From Salinivibrio kushneri (GTDB lineage: Bacteria; Pseudomonadota; Gammaproteobacteria; Enterobacterales; Vibrionaceae): a DNA stretch of 64,000 nt. Where the stretch lies: the NCBI RefSeq assembly GCF_005280275.1, contig NZ_CP040021.1:1699001-1763000 (forward strand), written 5' to 3'. The position numbers and the translations under genes are program-made. Shown in pieces: positions 35,651 through 46,792 of this stretch (the first letter of the stretch is position 1; each line of letters starts with the position of its first letter). The notes beneath the pieces were generated by a model. It ran no database searches, was not told the origin of the DNA, and saw only the letters and a program-made list of their open reading frames with translations.

Positions 35651-36022
35651 AGTTCTTGCTCCTGACAAGGACGTTTAACAATGTGTTTCTGAAGACAGAC
35701 CTTTCGATTCCCCCGCAAGAGGTCGCACGATACAACAGGTGCCCAGAGAACAAACGATTTGTGATTATTGAACTCACCCAAACTATAAGGGGCGAATCAT
35801 CACCTTGCCCATCAGTAACGATTTTACTGATTAAAAAGTAAATATAGATCACAATTAGAATTGGCGATAAAAAAAGCAAAAATAATCATAAGATCATGAT
35901 TTAAAATGACAAAAAATCCATTCCCTAAGGGAAACGATACGAGCAAAAAAATAGCAACCCTCTCACCCCTAACGTTATTTTACGTAACGAATTAATACAG
36001 CACGTAATATAATAAGTTTAGG

Positions 36023-36062
36023 TTGATAACTATCAATAAATTCATGGAGTTATATTTAAAAT
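36023..36062 (+). promoter_or_regulatory. Perfect FNR box with possible promoter
   Basis: TTGAT-AACT-ATCAA at 36023-36036 matches the FNR consensus at all ten positions. On the plus strand TAAAAT at 36057-36062 sits where a class II FNR promoter would place its -10; a minus-strand promoter toward ptsG is also possible. The 614-bp stretch 35651-36264 has no supported ORF. It also holds inverted repeats TTTGGCG / CGCCAAA (36107-36140) and a palindrome GATGGCGCCATC (36153-36164). Confidence 0.55.
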
Positions 36063-36230
36063 TGCGCGAGATCAATCTTGATAGGCTAGCGATATAAATC
36101 GGTTATTTTGGCGCAAATATCACCAAAAAATGACGCCAAATTAACCAGGCGGGATGGCGCCATCTCAAAACTAATGAAATCAAAAAGCGGTGTTTTCTTA
36201 CGGCGAGAAGTGCATGGCGTGCTAAGCACG

Positions 36231-36257
36231 AAAAACGCCCGACAAGATTATCGGGCG
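36231..36257 (-). terminator. Terminator of the fab-tatD run
   Basis: Stem CGCCCGA / TCGGGCG followed on the minus strand by TTTTT, directly after the tatD stop codon. Confidence 0.93.
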
Positions 36258-36264
36258 ACTTGAA

Positions 36265-37044
36265 TTATTGCGGGTTTGCACCAGAAAAAAGCGCAAAAAA
36301 GTTACGGCTGGTGATGTCACAAACCGTTTCCACCGATTCACCTTTTAACATCGCGACGTACTCAGCGACTTCTTTCACATAAGCCGGCTGATTTTGCTTG
36401 CCACGATGGGGAACAGGTGCCAAGTAAGGCGAGTCTGTTTCAACCAGCAGGCGGTCAAGCGGGATGCGACGCACCACATCTTTCAGCTCTGTGGCTTTAT
36501 TGAACGTCACTATTCCAGAAATTGAAATGTAGAATCCCATCTCAATCGCTGCTTGTGCCATTTCATAGCTTTCTGTAAAGCAGTGTAGCACACCGCCGAC
36601 GCGCTCAGCGCCTTCCTCACGCAGAATCGCAAGTGTGTCTTCACGTGCCGCGCGCGTATGGATAATCAAGGGCTTGTTGAGCTCAACCGCGAGGCGGACA
36701 TGCTGACGGAAGATCGCTTGCTGCTGCTCGGCAAGCTCTGGCTGATAGTGGTAATCCAGCCCTGTCTCTCCCACCGCGACGACACGCTCATCAGCGGCTA
36801 AGGCTTTCAGTCGGTCATAATCGAAACCATTTTCAATATCCAAAGGATGCACGCCACATGAGGCAAAAACATGCGGATAAGGTCGGATCATGTCTAGCAT
36901 CGCCGGAAAACTATCTAGCGTGACTCCCACCGAGAGAAAATAGTCGACGCCCCTTGCCTGCGCTTTATCTAAAACATCGGCAACATTCTGGTGCAGCGAG
37001 TCGTAATCCAGTTTGTCGAGATGGCAATGAGAGTCTATTAACAC
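36265..37044 (-). CDS. ycfH: TatD-family metal-dependent hydrolase
   Basis: A 259-residue TIM-barrel hydrolase of the TatD family (YcfH subgroup). Metal ligands are visible in IDSHCHLDKL, GETGLDYHY, PLIIHTRAARED and LVETDSPYLAP. Family members act as Mg2+-dependent 3'-5' DNases or D-aminoacyl-tRNA deacylase-like enzymes. A GTG at 37044 with TTGGAGA upstream is taken as the start, one base after holB ends; an in-frame TTG four codons earlier would overlap holB. Last gene of the tmk-holB group. Confidence 0.9.
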   Translation of the reverse strand: MLIDSHCHLDKLDYDSLHQNVADVLDKAQARGVDYFLSVGVTLDSFPAMLDMIRPYPHVFASCGVHPLDIENGFDYDRLKALAADERVVAVGETGLDYHYQPELAEQQQAIFRQHVRLAVELNKPLIIHTRAAREDTLAILREEGAERVGGVLHCFTESYEMAQAAIEMGFYISISGIVTFNKATELKDVVRRIPLDRLLVETDSPYLAPVPHRGKQNQPAYVKEVAEYVAMLKGESVETVCDITSRNFFALFSGANPQ

Positions 37045-37045
37045 G

Positions 37046-38038
37046 TTATTCTCCAATCGATAATAACCACTGGCTAACCACCAGTTCGGTATTTAGCCCT
37101 GTATGAATTTGTAACTGACGCTGTAATTGATGCAGCGCGCGTAATAATGAATGAGCTTGCTGAGTGGTCAGTGCATTGGCCACTTCCGCCAACCGTTGGT
37201 GATGATGCCGATGCACAATGGTTTGTCCCACACCTTGACGCCATTTAAGTACATCAAGCAGAAAATGACTGAGCCAGTTCAATGAAGCGGGATAGTGTGC
37301 GACCAAGACCTCAATAGTGTCAAATAAGCCCGCTCTCTCACGCACATAGGTAGAAAACCCTTCCACCACAGCATGGTGATGATCTAACCCGCCCGATGCC
37401 ACAAAGTCACTGGCGGCCAAGGGCGCGCCACGGTATAAACCCACCGCATGGTCTGGTACCGAACGCTGCAATGCTTGCTCGATCCACGCCTTGGCTGTGT
37501 CAGCTTCAGCCTGCGGTGCCTTCCACACACTGCAGCGACTGACAATGGTCGCAAGTAAACTATCCAGTGAGTCTGTCAACAATACGAAGTAACACCCTGA
37601 AGGTGGCTCTTCTAGCGATTTAAGCAACGCATTGGCCGCGGCTTCCCCTAAACGTTCGACACACTCGATAACAATAAAGCGCGCTCCACCCAATTGCGAC
37701 GTTTCCAACGCTTGTCGTTGCACCTTGCGGACTGCATCGATACCAATCTGCTTACCGGGTTTCTCGGGGGCGAGCCAGTGAATATCAGGATGGTTACCCG
37801 CCGCGAAAAGCTGACAATGATGACAATGACCACAAGCGCTATCGGTTTGGTCGCTACACAGCCTTACCTTGGCAAGCTGACTGATCAACGCGCGACGTCC
37901 GCTGCCCGGGGGCGCGGCCAACAAGAGCGCATGCGGAAATCTTGCACTGTTCAATAGCTGCTGCCAATCCGCCCACACGCCTTCAAACCAGGGATAAACG
38001 CAAGGCGCGGGGTATGCCAATGTTATCTTGTCACTCAT
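37046..38038 (-). CDS. holB: DNA polymerase III subunit delta prime
   Basis: A 330-residue clamp-loader subunit. It has an AAA+ fold with [10 protein letters not shown] in place of a canonical P-loop, a zinc module (CGHCHHC with an upstream Cys), the ISQLAK helix and sensor segment [11 protein letters not shown]. Delta prime acts as the stator in the clamp loader and does not hydrolyse ATP. It overlaps tmk by 4 nt (ATGA). Confidence 0.93.
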   Translation of the reverse strand: MSDKITLAYPAPCVYPWFEGVWADWQQLLNSARFPHALLLAAPPGSGRRALISQLAKVRLCSDQTDSACGHCHHCQLFAAGNHPDIHWLAPEKPGKQIGIDAVRKVQRQALETSQLGGARFIVIECVERLGEAAANALLKSLEEPPSGCYFVLLTDSLDSLLATIVSRCSVWKAPQAEADTAKAWIEQALQRSVPDHAVGLYRGAPLAASDFVASGGLDHHHAVVEGFSTYVRERAGLFDTIEVLVAHYPASLNWLSHFLLDVLKWRQGVGQTIVHRHHHQRLAEVANALTTQQAHSLLRALHQLQRQLQIHTGLNTELVVSQWLLSIGE

Positions 38039-38673
38039 ACGCCTGTCTGCTGCTTAAGCCAGTTTTCTAGTGCCGTTTTAATCTGAGCGGTCACTGTGTC
38101 TAGCGACTGGCCCGCATCAATCACCACCACACTGGGATCGTCGTTTGCCAATGCCAGGTAGCGCGCTCGCGTGCGCTCAAAAAAATCAAGTTGCATTTTC
38201 TCAATCCGGTCCAGATCACCACGGCCACGCGCACGTGCCAGGCCTACCTCCGGGTCGATGTCCATATATAGAGTCAGTGAGGGAGCAAACTCTCCCAATA
38301 CCGTTTCTTTGAGGCTCTGCATCAGCGACGTGTCCATACCCCGTCCCCCACCTTGATAAGCCTGTGATGACATATCATGGCGATCACCCACTACCCATTG
38401 ACCCTTTGCCAAGGCAGGTTTAATCACATTTTCGACAAGCTGTACTCGGGCGGCATAAAGCATGAGCAGCTCGGCTTTATCCGTGAGCGGTTCATCCGGG
38501 TGGCCTTGTTTGACAAGCGTTCGCAACTGTTCGGCAAGCGGCGTACCACCGGGTTCTCGCGTGGTGATCACATCTTTGATGCCGACGTCGAGTAACACCT
38601 GTTTGATCTGATTGATGGCCGTACTTTTGCCCGCGCCTTCAAGGCCTTCTACAACGATGAAATGGTTCTTCAT
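38035..38673 (-). CDS. tmk: Thymidylate kinase
   Basis: A 212-residue kinase that converts dTMP to dTDP. It has the P-loop [12 protein letters not shown] (9-20), the DR(E/Y)-type [15 protein letters not shown] motif and the [20 protein letters not shown] segment with the LID region downstream ([13 protein letters not shown]). It overlaps mltG by 4 nt and holB by 4 nt, so the operon is tightly packed. Confidence 0.95.
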   Translation of the reverse strand: MKNHFIVVEGLEGAGKSTAINQIKQVLLDVGIKDVITTREPGGTPLAEQLRTLVKQGHPDEPLTDKAELLMLYAARVQLVENVIKPALAKGQWVVGDRHDMSSQAYQGGGRGMDTSLMQSLKETVLGEFAPSLTLYMDIDPEVGLARARGRGDLDRIEKMQLDFFERTRARYLALANDDPSVVVIDAGQSLDTVTAQIKTALENWLKQQTGV

Positions 38674-39686
38674 TGATTCTTCAACACTTTTAAGTAATCA
38701 CGCACGGCCCGATTGTGCTCGGCCAAGGTGGTAGAAAATTGGTGGCCGCCTTTACCCGTGGCGACAAAATAGTAGTAATCCGTTTTTGCTGGCTGGGCAG
38801 CGGCAAAGATGGCCGCTTTACCTGGCATCGCGATCGGCGTCGGGGGCAAGCCATTAATCACATAAGTGTTATAGGGCGTCGGTGTGCGCAAGTCACGCTT
38901 CCGAATATTACCCTCATACTGATCGCCCATACCATAAATCACAGTGGGATCGGTTTGTAAACGCATACCGCGTCGCAACCGATTCACAAATACCGACGCC
39001 ACCTTTTCGCGTTCACTCGCCACCGCGGTCTCTTTTTCAATGATGGAGGCCAATATTAATAGCTGATAAGGGGTCTCAATCGGCAAGTCCTCGATACGTT
39101 GCTGCCAAGCCTGCTTCAAGGTCGATTCCATTGCACGCGCGGCGCGTTTTAGCAATGCCATATCGGTATCTCCCACGTCATAAGCGTAGGTTTCAGGTAG
39201 CAATAAGCCTTCCAATTTATCGTGACTGATCCCTAACGCGTCAGCAATGGCGGCCTCACTCATCCCGATTAATGTTTGTTCGAGATGCGGGGCTGATTGG
39301 ATTTGATTACGCCACTGAGCGAACGTACTCCCTTCGACAAAGGTGATTTCATCTTGATATTGCTGGCCTGAACGCAGGGTCGCGAATGCCTCAGCCAACG
39401 TTTGTCCAGGTTGGATCTGAAAGGTGCCCGCTTGTACCCGAGTCAGCTCTGGATAAATCCGTGGCGCAAATTTCGACCAGATGCTTGACGCCATCCAACC
39501 GTTGTCTTCAAATTTTGCAATGACCTTATGGTAATGTGCACCGCTAGGTACGGTGAATAGCTGAGGCGTCTGCAAGGATAACGGCGTGGAAATAAACGCC
39601 TTCGTTTGCCAAAGTACCCCAGCGACTGAGGCCAAGACTATCGCCATCAATACGCTCATCAGCCCCAAAAATCGCTTTTTTAGCAC
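38670..39686 (-). CDS. mltG: Endolytic murein transglycosylase
   Basis: A 338-residue inner-membrane lytic transglycosylase (YceG family) with one N-terminal membrane helix (~8-28), a LysM-like part and the catalytic domain. The conserved region [19 protein letters not shown] contains the catalytic Glu, and [12 protein letters not shown] follows. It cleaves nascent peptidoglycan strands and limits glycan length. It overlaps pabC by 7 nt. Confidence 0.94.
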   Translation of the reverse strand: MLKKRFLGLMSVLMAIVLASVAGVLWQTKAFISTPLSLQTPQLFTVPSGAHYHKVIAKFEDNGWMASSIWSKFAPRIYPELTRVQAGTFQIQPGQTLAEAFATLRSGQQYQDEITFVEGSTFAQWRNQIQSAPHLEQTLIGMSEAAIADALGISHDKLEGLLLPETYAYDVGDTDMALLKRAARAMESTLKQAWQQRIEDLPIETPYQLLILASIIEKETAVASEREKVASVFVNRLRRGMRLQTDPTVIYGMGDQYEGNIRKRDLRTPTPYNTYVINGLPPTPIAMPGKAAIFAAAQPAKTDYYYFVATGKGGHQFSTTLAEHNRAVRDYLKVLKNQ

Positions 39687-40489
39687 GCGTTTAACCTCTG
39701 TTGTAATCGCCCTGTCAGCGTATGCGTTGTATAGCTTGTTTCATTGATGGATGTCACTGGCACCACCTTCATCAAGGTATTGCAAATAAACACTTCATCG
39801 GCACGCCATAGCGCCGCCTCATCGACCGCGACCGTTTTACATTGGTAGTCCGTGAAACCGTCAATCACCGCCATCACTTTTTCTCGCATTAATCCCGCCA
39901 CACCGGCATAGGCTAAATCAGGTGTATAGATGACATGGTCTTGGCACCAGAAAAGGTTAGATGCCGTGGTTTCAACTAGGTTGCCAAACATGTCCGCGAC
40001 TACGAAATCATCGGCCTCGGCGTCTTCCAGTGCCAGCTTTAGGCACACCTGCTCTAACCGATTGAGATGTTTAAGCCCCGCCAAAGGTGACGCACCAAGT
40101 TGTATGTGCGTCGTCGCCAACGCCACGCCATGCTGTTGCCAGTGATGATAATGGCGTGGATACGGATGCAGGCTGACAATCACGGTTGGCGACGAGCAGC
40201 CTTTAGGACTGTAACCGCGTCCCCCCTGCCCTCGGGTGATGATCACTTTCAACACCTGTTCATCCTGCGAATGCTGACACGCTTGATCGAGCGTTATTGC
40301 GAGTGCCGACCAATCGACCCCGCGAATGGCTAATCGCTCACAAGTGCTTTGTAAACGCAGTATATGGGCATCACGGTCAAGTAATAGCCCCTGATACACA
40401 TGGCCAGTGGTGAAACAGCCATCACCAAATTGGAGCCCTCGGTCAGCGACCGCTAGTTCGCGACAAGGGTGTCCGTTTACCCAGTACAT
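39680..40489 (-). CDS. pabC: Aminodeoxychorismate lyase
   Basis: A 269-residue PLP-dependent fold IV enzyme that releases pyruvate from 4-amino-4-deoxychorismate to give p-aminobenzoate for folate synthesis. Recognisable parts are GLQFGDGCFTTGHV near the N terminus, the likely PLP Lys in LAGLKHLNRLEQV, and FGNLVETTASNLFW. It lies between the fabF terminator and mltG, as in other Vibrio genomes. Confidence 0.92.
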   Translation of the reverse strand: MYWVNGHPCRELAVADRGLQFGDGCFTTGHVYQGLLLDRDAHILRLQSTCERLAIRGVDWSALAITLDQACQHSQDEQVLKVIITRGQGGRGYSPKGCSSPTVIVSLHPYPRHYHHWQQHGVALATTHIQLGASPLAGLKHLNRLEQVCLKLALEDAEADDFVVADMFGNLVETTASNLFWCQDHVIYTPDLAYAGVAGLMREKVMAVIDGFTDYQCKTVAVDEAALWRADEVFICNTLMKVVPVTSINETSYTTHTLTGRLQQRLNAC

Positions 40490-40525
40490 CTATCAACCTC
40501 GACAATCAACTCATCTTACCGACAA

Positions 40526-40554
40526 TAAAAAAACGGCCCGAATCGTCGGGCCGT
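40526..40554 (-). terminator. Terminator between fabF and pabC
   Basis: Perfect nine-base-pair stem ACGGCCCGA / TCGGGCCGT with loop ATCG, followed on the minus strand by seven T. Genes from pabC onward therefore need read-through or their own promoter. Confidence 0.95.
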
Positions 40555-40598
40555 TACTATAGCAAACTCTTTTTAGGCTGTATAAACGCCGATGCGCA

Positions 40599-41837
40599 TT
40601 ACAGCTTTTTGAAGATCAAAGAGCCGTTGGTGCCACCAAAACCAAAGGAGTTACACAACGCGTACTCCATTTTTACGTCGCGCGCTTCGTGCGGCACGTA
40701 ATCTAAATCGCAACCCTCATCAACATTATCAAGGTTGATCGTTGGTGGGACGGCTTGGTCAATCAGCGACATGGCAGTGATAATAGATTCAACAGATCCT
40801 GCCGCACCGAGCAAATGACCCGTCATCGATTTGGTTGAAGAGACCAACATGCTATCAGCTGCGTCTCCCATTGCACGACGAATCGCCTTGCTTTCCGCCA
40901 CATCACCCGCTGGAGTCGATGTACCATGCGCGTTAACGTAGCCAATTTGTGCCGGGTTGATACCCGCATCACGAATCGCCGCTTCCATCGCCAGTGCCGC
41001 ACCTGAGCCGTCTTCACTAGGTGACGTCATATGGTAAGCATCGCCACTCATACCAAAACCGGCTAATTCACAGTAAATGGTCGCACCACGTGCTTTCGCA
41101 TGCTCGTATTCTTCAAGCACCATCACGCCTGCCCCATCACCCAGCACAAAACCATCACGATCTTTGTCCCATGGGCGAGAGGCCGACTGTGGATCATCGT
41201 TACGTGTTGATAATGCTTTGGCGGCGGCAAAACCGCCCATACCAAGCTCGGTGGAGGCTTTCTCTGCGCCGCCAGCAACCATGGCGTCTGCATCACCGTA
41301 TGCAATCATACGGGCAGCATGACCAATATTATGCAGGCCTGTGGTGCATGCGGTTGAAATCGAGATGTTTGGGCCACGCATGCCGTAGTTAATCGACACG
41401 TGCCCTGCAATCATATTAACGATGGTTGATGGGACAAAGAAGGGGCTGATTTTACGCGGACCTTTGTCCATATACGCACGATGGTTTTGTTCAATCAAAC
41501 CAAGACCACCAATGCCTGAACCTATCGCGACACCTATACGGTGTGCATTATTGTCATCCACTTGCAATCCGGAGTCTTTAATGGCTTGCACACTGGCAGC
41601 AATGCCGTATTGGATGAACAAGTCCATTTTTCGTGCATCTTTTTTCGACATGTAGTCTTCACAATTGAAGTCCTTAACCATGCCGGCAAATTGAGTGGCA
41701 AAGTGAGTGGCATCAAAATGCTCAATCGCGGAAATACCGCTTTGCCCGGCTAGCAGAGCTTTCCATGAAGACTCAACTGAGTTACCCACGGGTGACAACA
41801 TACCCATGCCAGTCACAACAACACGACGCTTAGACAC
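40599..41837 (-). CDS. fabF: Beta-ketoacyl-ACP synthase II
   Basis: A 412-residue condensing enzyme of fatty acid elongation. The Cys-His-His triad is visible: C164 (STACTTG), H304 ([11 protein letters not shown]) and H341 ([11 protein letters not shown]). It extends acyl-ACP with malonyl-ACP and is needed for thermal control of unsaturated fatty acids. The terminator after it closes the fab transcription unit. Confidence 0.97.
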   Translation of the reverse strand: MSKRRVVVTGMGMLSPVGNSVESSWKALLAGQSGISAIEHFDATHFATQFAGMVKDFNCEDYMSKKDARKMDLFIQYGIAASVQAIKDSGLQVDDNNAHRIGVAIGSGIGGLGLIEQNHRAYMDKGPRKISPFFVPSTIVNMIAGHVSINYGMRGPNISISTACTTGLHNIGHAARMIAYGDADAMVAGGAEKASTELGMGGFAAAKALSTRNDDPQSASRPWDKDRDGFVLGDGAGVMVLEEYEHAKARGATIYCELAGFGMSGDAYHMTSPSEDGSGAALAMEAAIRDAGINPAQIGYVNAHGTSTPAGDVAESKAIRRAMGDAADSMLVSSTKSMTGHLLGAAGSVESIITAMSLIDQAVPPTINLDNVDEGCDLDYVPHEARDVKMEYALCNSFGFGGTNGSLIFKKL

Positions 41838-41884
41838 GATGATATTCTCCGGAGAATATTAGTTTGGAAATTAGAATAGCTTAA

Positions 41885-41915
41885 AAAGAACACAGGCGGT
41901 CAAGGAGACCGCCTG
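41885..41915 (-). terminator. Terminator/attenuator after acpP
   Basis: Perfect stem CAGGCGGTC / GACCGCCTG with a 5-nt loop (41893-41915), followed within a few bases on the minus strand by TTCTTTTT. It lies in the 92-bp acpP-fabF gap and would give abundant short acpP transcripts. Confidence 0.8.
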
Positions 41916-41929
41916 GTAGGATTCTGAGA

Positions 41930-42166
41930 TTACGCTGAAGCGCCGACAACGTAGTCGATGGCTGCCTGTACAGTGGTAATCTTCTCTGCTTCTTCATCTG
42001 GAATCTCTGTATCGAATTCCTCTTCAAGAGCCATTACCAGCTCAACGGTATCCAGAGAGTCCGCGCCCAAGTCGTCTACGAATGAAGCTTCGTTTTTCAC
42101 TTCTGCTTCGTCGACACCTAGTTGCTCAACGATGATTTTCTTTACGCGTTCTTCGATGTTGCTCAT
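41930..42166 (-). CDS. acpP: Acyl carrier protein
   Basis: A 78-residue acidic protein; Ser37 in [20 protein letters not shown] carries the 4'-phosphopantetheine arm. It shuttles acyl intermediates among the fatty acid synthesis enzymes encoded around it. A 157-bp gap separates it from fabG. Confidence 0.98.
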
Positions 42167-42323
42167 ATTAATACTAGTCCTTACAAGATTCGCAGATGCG
42201 ATATGTGCTGTAGTTTATTCATTAATGTGGAAGTTGCAAGACCTCCACGGCTGGTCAAACCACGATTTGGGGACAAATCAATCGGAGTTTGACGTGTGTC
42301 ATTCGAGATTGCAACGGTCTCGA

Positions 42324-43058
42324 TCAAATCATGTACATACCGCCATTGACGTGCAAGGTCTCACCCGTCATATAAGCGGCATCATCAGAGGCTAAAAACG
42401 CCACCGTTGCAGCAATCTCTTTTGGATCACCCAAACGCCCTGCTGGCACTTGTGCCAGAGTCGCAGCGCGCTGTTCATCATTTAGCGCCTTGGTCATATC
42501 GGTTTCGATAAAACCAGGGGCGACCGTATTCACTGTGATGCCACGCGCAGCCACTTCACGTGCCATGGATTTGGTAAAGCCAATCACGCCTGCTTTTGCC
42601 GCCGCATAATTTGCCTGTCCCGCATTACCCATCACACCGACCACAGAACCAATATTAATGATTCGGCCACAGCGTTTTTTCATCATCGCACGCAATACTG
42701 CCTTTGATAAACGGAAGATCGACGTCAAGTTGGTGTCCATAATGTCCTGCCACTCGTCGTCTTTCATCCGCATCAATAGGTTATCACGAGTGATACCGGC
42801 GTTGTTAACCAGAATATCAACATCGCCAAATTCTTTTTTGATCGTATCAAGTACCTCTGCGACTGACTCTGTCGAGGTCACATTGAGTGCCAGGCCTTTA
42901 CCGTTTTCACCGAGGTAATCGCTGATTGCCGCGGCGCCTTTTTCGCTGGTCGCCGTACCAATTACAGTGGCACCACGCTCCGCTAAAAGCTCTGCCGTGG
43001 CTCGGCCGATCCCACGGCTTGCGCCTGTCACCAGCGCTACTTTTCCGTCTAGTTTCAT
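42324..43058 (-). CDS. fabG: 3-oxoacyl-ACP reductase
   Basis: A 244-residue NADPH-dependent short-chain dehydrogenase. Features are TGASRGIGRA (11-20), NNAGITRDN, and the catalytic triad Ser138, Tyr151 and Lys155 (YAAAK). It reduces 3-oxoacyl-ACP to 3-hydroxyacyl-ACP. Positioned between fabD and acpP as usual. Confidence 0.97.
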   Translation of the reverse strand: MKLDGKVALVTGASRGIGRATAELLAERGATVIGTATSEKGAAAISDYLGENGKGLALNVTSTESVAEVLDTIKKEFGDVDILVNNAGITRDNLLMRMKDDEWQDIMDTNLTSIFRLSKAVLRAMMKKRCGRIINIGSVVGVMGNAGQANYAAAKAGVIGFTKSMAREVAARGITVNTVAPGFIETDMTKALNDEQRAATLAQVPAGRLGDPKEIAATVAFLASDDAAYMTGETLHVNGGMYMI

Positions 43059-43125
43059 TCGGTTACCCTTTTAGTTGATTCTGCCGACATACGCCGGCAG
43101 TCACAAAGTGTCTTCGTAATACGGT

Positions 43126-44067
43126 TTATACCTTCGCCGCGGCAAGGCTGGCGCTATCATTGACCGCCGCGCTACTCAACGCCTTGTTGATGCGTTTGGT
43201 CAAGCCAGTCAATACTTTGCCAGGGCCAAATTCCAATAGCTGCTCCACGCCTTCAGCCGCCATATGCTCGACTGTTTCAGTCCAACGTACCGGGCTATGT
43301 AATTGACGCACCAAGGCTTCTTTAATTGCAGCCGGCTCTATCGGCGTTGCTACATCTGCATTGTTGACCACAGGAACACGTGGTGCATTAAACGTGACCG
43401 ATTCCAGTGCTTGCGCCAGTTTTTCTGCTGCTGGCTTCATCAGCGCACAGTGAGAAGGCACTGACACGGGCAGCGGCAATGCACGTTTTGCGCCCGCGTC
43501 TTTACACAGGGCGTTAGCACGCTCAACCGCTTCTTTATTCCCCGCAATCACCACTTGGCCTGGCGAGTTGAAGTTAACCGGTGAGACAACCTGGCCTTGC
43601 GCCGCTTGTTCGCACGCCGTGGCAATCGCGTCATTGTCGAGACCAATAATCGCCGACATCGCGCCAATACCCGCTGGCACCGCCTCTTGCATCAATTGAC
43701 CGCGCAGCTCGACAAGTTTAACGGCTTCTTTAAAATCCAATACACCCGCACACACCAAGGCAGAATATTCACCCAAACTATGACCAGCAAACATCATGGG
43801 CGCCGCACCACCTTGAGCTTCCCATACGCGCCAAATAGCAACAGACGCGGTGAGTAACGCAGGTTGAGTGCGATGGGTTTCATTTAAGTCCGCGTCAGGC
43901 CCTTGCTGGACCAATGCCCAAAGGTCATAGCCAAGCACGTCTGACGCTTCTGCAAACGTCTGCTGCACAACGCCATATTGTTCGGCGAGCTCCCCGAGCA
44001 TACCCACGGCTTGCGAGCCTTGACCGGGAAAGACAATCGCGGTTGAAGAACGAGCTGTTGAAGACAT
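43126..44067 (-). CDS. fabD: Malonyl-CoA:ACP transacylase
   Basis: A 313-residue transacylase with GQGSQ near the N terminus (15-19), the nucleophile Ser97 in FAGHSLGEYSALV and the catalytic His in VPSHCALM. It loads malonyl groups onto ACP. It follows fabH after 18 nt. Confidence 0.96.
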   Translation of the reverse strand: MSSTARSSTAIVFPGQGSQAVGMLGELAEQYGVVQQTFAEASDVLGYDLWALVQQGPDADLNETHRTQPALLTASVAIWRVWEAQGGAAPMMFAGHSLGEYSALVCAGVLDFKEAVKLVELRGQLMQEAVPAGIGAMSAIIGLDNDAIATACEQAAQGQVVSPVNFNSPGQVVIAGNKEAVERANALCKDAGAKRALPLPVSVPSHCALMKPAAEKLAQALESVTFNAPRVPVVNNADVATPIEPAAIKEALVRQLHSPVRWTETVEHMAAEGVEQLLEFGPGKVLTGLTKRINKALSSAAVNDSASLAAAKV

Positions 44068-44085
44068 AGCTGTTTTCCTATTTAT

Positions 44086-45045
44086 TTAAAATCTGACTAA
44101 CGCTGAACCCCACGCGAATCCGCCGCCAAACGCCTCAAGTAAAAGTGTCTGGCCTCGTTGGATTCGCCCATCGCGCACCGCCTCATCAAGGGCAGTTGGC
44201 ACCGATGCGGCAGACGTATTGCCATGGCGGTCAAGCGTCAATACCACTTGATCCATCGACATCGCGAGTTTCTTCGCGGTCGCTTTAATAATCCGGTAAT
44301 TGGCTTGGTGTGGCACCAACCAATCGATATCTGACTTTTCAATTTGGTTGGCCTGAAGCGTTTCTGTCACAATATTGGCCAGTTGTGTTACCGCTACTTT
44401 GAAGACTTCATTCCCCGCCATATAAAGCCACGCTTCATCGGCTTCTAACGATTGACCACGCTCCGGATACTTAAGTTTCAATAGCTCGCCAAATTTGCCA
44501 TCAGCTTTCAAGTGTGTGGACAAAATACCATCATTTTCATCGGCAGAGAGCACGACGGCACCTGCACCATCACCGAATAAAATGATGGTGGAGCGATCAT
44601 CGGGATCACAGGTGTGAGAAAGGCGATCTGCGCCCACCACCAGCGCATTTTTAGCCAGGCCGTTTTTAACGTATTGATCCGCCACACTGAGTGCATACAC
44701 GAAACCAGAGCATGCCGCCGCGATATCAAAGGCGGGGCACCCTTTAATCCCCAACATGGCTTGCACGTCACAGGCAGCCGCGGGAAACGCACGCTCACCA
44801 CTGGTGGTGGCTACAATAATCAGGTCGATGTCATGTTTATCAATGGCAGCCATATCTATCGCCTGTACGGCGGCCTGATACGCCATCGAGGCAACGGTAT
44901 CTGTCGGTGCAGCAATGCGACGCTCCTTGATCCCCGTACGGGTCACAATCCACTCATCACTGGTGTCTACCATTTGTTCAAGGTCAGCATTGGTGCGAAC
45001 CTGTTCAGGCAAATAGCTGCCTGTGCCCAAAATCTTACTATACAT
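44086..45045 (-). CDS. fabH: Beta-ketoacyl-ACP synthase III
   Basis: A 319-residue initiating condensing enzyme that joins acetyl-CoA and malonyl-ACP. The catalytic Cys112 is in [11 protein letters not shown]; the His is in [10 protein letters not shown] and the Asn in [10 protein letters not shown]. It follows plsX after 8 nt. Confidence 0.97.
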   Translation of the reverse strand: MYSKILGTGSYLPEQVRTNADLEQMVDTSDEWIVTRTGIKERRIAAPTDTVASMAYQAAVQAIDMAAIDKHDIDLIIVATTSGERAFPAAACDVQAMLGIKGCPAFDIAAACSGFVYALSVADQYVKNGLAKNALVVGADRLSHTCDPDDRSTIILFGDGAGAVVLSADENDGILSTHLKADGKFGELLKLKYPERGQSLEADEAWLYMAGNEVFKVAVTQLANIVTETLQANQIEKSDIDWLVPHQANYRIIKATAKKLAMSMDQVVLTLDRHGNTSAASVPTALDEAVRDGRIQRGQTLLLEAFGGGFAWGSALVRF

Positions 45046-45053
45046 GAAGACTA

Positions 45054-46076
45054 CTAATGCCTCTCGAGAAGAACTGCCTCTAAACGGTCACTTATCTTAG
45101 TTGGGATTTGCCGTTCGACCTCGTGCACCGCCTCAAAAATAGCGTTTTCGTAAGCGGCGATATCAGCGCGTCCGTGGCTTTTTACAACGATGCCGCGCAA
45201 TCCTAGCAAACTTGCGCCGTTGTACTGGTCGGGTTTCAGCTGTTGGAGTTGATTTAATAGATCAGAAAATAGCCATTTCGCGATCCAACGCTTAATAGGA
45301 TGCGGGTGGAGATGGGCTTTCACCTTGTCGATGATCAAACGTGCCACTCCCTCGCTGGTTTTTAGCGCCACGTTGCCGACAAAGCCATCACAGACAATCA
45401 CATCCGTCTCACCCGTGTAGATCTGGTCGCCTTCTACGTAGCCGGTGTAACGCACGGACTCACTGTGCTGCAAGAGATCAGCACAGCGACGCACCAAATC
45501 ATTGCCTTTGATCGCTTCCTCACCAATATTTAATAGGCCGATACGCGGGGTATGGCCTAACTCAGCCTCCGCTAACACCGCGCCCATCACCGCGAATTGG
45601 AATAAGGTATCGGCATCACAGGCCACATTGGCACCTAAATCCAGCAACCATTTACGTTGATAATTGGCGCCTGGTAAGGCTGTTACGAGAGCGGGACGAT
45701 CAATGCCAGGCAAGAGCTTGAGCAAGTACTTGGATAACGCCATTAGCGCCCCGGTGTTCCCTGCACTCACACATGCATCCGCCTCACCACTGGCCACTTT
45801 TTCCAGTGCCACGCGCATAGACGTGCCATGGCTTCGGCGCAGCGCCGTAGACGGACGCATATCATTAGGGATCTCGTCCGGGGCATGGACGATAGATAAT
45901 CGGGAATGATGCTGGGCATTGAGCTGGTTCAGTGACGCCTTAATGTGGTGCTCGTCGCCCACTAGGATCACGTTTAGGTCCGCAAAACGTGACAATGCCT
46001 GCACGGAGGCAGGCACTGTGACTTGGGGACCGAAATCCCCGCCCATCGCATCGAGTGCAATGGTTAACCGAGTCAA
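45054..46076 (-). CDS. plsX: Phosphate acyltransferase
   Basis: A 340-residue enzyme that makes acyl-phosphate from acyl-ACP for phosphatidic acid synthesis. The N terminus [20 protein letters not shown] and the middle [18 protein letters not shown] are diagnostic. It starts 9 nt after rpmF. Confidence 0.96.
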   Translation of the reverse strand: MTRLTIALDAMGGDFGPQVTVPASVQALSRFADLNVILVGDEHHIKASLNQLNAQHHSRLSIVHAPDEIPNDMRPSTALRRSHGTSMRVALEKVASGEADACVSAGNTGALMALSKYLLKLLPGIDRPALVTALPGANYQRKWLLDLGANVACDADTLFQFAVMGAVLAEAELGHTPRIGLLNIGEEAIKGNDLVRRCADLLQHSESVRYTGYVEGDQIYTGETDVIVCDGFVGNVALKTSEGVARLIIDKVKAHLHPHPIKRWIAKWLFSDLLNQLQQLKPDQYNGASLLGLRGIVVKSHGRADIAAYENAIFEAVHEVERQIPTKISDRLEAVLLERH

Positions 46077-46085
46077 GGGTCAACC

Positions 46086-46256
46086 TTACTTGTTGATAAC
46101 CTTGCGGCCACGGTAGAAACCGTCTGCAGTCATGTTGTGACGCAGGTGAGTTTCACCGCTGGTTTTGTCTACAGATACAGCTTGAGTACCCAGTGCATCG
46201 TGTGAACGACGCATACCACGCTTAGAACGGGTTTTACGGTTCTTTTGTACGGCCAT
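46086..46256 (-). CDS. rpmF: Ribosomal protein bL32
   Basis: A 56-residue basic protein, [20 protein letters not shown] at the N terminus and ending [11 protein letters not shown]. It is a component of the large ribosomal subunit. It lies 5 nt after yceD and 9 nt before plsX, the conserved yceD-rpmF-plsX order. Confidence 0.98.
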   Translation of the reverse strand: MAVQKNRKTRSKRGMRRSHDALGTQAVSVDKTSGETHLRHNMTADGFYRGRKVINK

Positions 46257-46261
46257 TGACC

Positions 46262-46792
46262 CTACTCCTCGTTACTTTGCTTTAAGTTTTTTAGTACGGC
46301 AAACGGATTTGGACGCTCATCAGCAAGTGGGATTTCCCCATACACCATGTTCTCTGCACTAACTTTACAGTCGGTGTCTTCGTGCATGGCGACTTGTGGC
46401 AAGGCCACAATCAACTCGTCTTCGACTAATTGAATCAGATCAATCTCACCGTTTTCGTCGACTAATGCCGGCTCATAAGCATACGGTAAATTGCCAACCT
46501 GGTCATCATTGAAAACCGGGCTATAAACGAATTCAGTTTCATAGCGATATGAAAATGGCTCCCAACAACGTTGACACTCAAGACTCACTGTGACGGTCGC
46601 ACCACCGGTGACCGTTTTGAGCCCTTGGGCGTCAATGTCGAACGAAAGCATCACTTCCGCATCACTATCGATGCTTTGGGTTGCCTCACCGAGACGCACT
46701 AAACGCTGCTTGTCTACAAGACCATCATAGTCAAGCTGCTTTTGTGCACAACGGAACGGATCAACCGTCAGCGGTAGCTTTACCTTCTGCAT
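46262..46792 (-). CDS. yceD: YceD (DUF177) large-subunit rRNA accumulation protein
   Basis: A 176-residue protein of the DUF177 family. It has the characteristic CQRCWEPF motif and a C-terminal [19 protein letters not shown]-like segment with [10 protein letters not shown]. YceD is required for 23S rRNA accumulation in E. coli and plants. First gene of the yceD-rpmF-plsX-fab run; it is divergent from the maf-family gene. Confidence 0.93.
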   Translation of the reverse strand: MQKVKLPLTVDPFRCAQKQLDYDGLVDKQRLVRLGEATQSIDSDAEVMLSFDIDAQGLKTVTGGATVTVSLECQRCWEPFSYRYETEFVYSPVFNDDQVGNLPYAYEPALVDENGEIDLIQLVEDELIVALPQVAMHEDTDCKVSAENMVYGEIPLADERPNPFAVLKNLKQSNEE

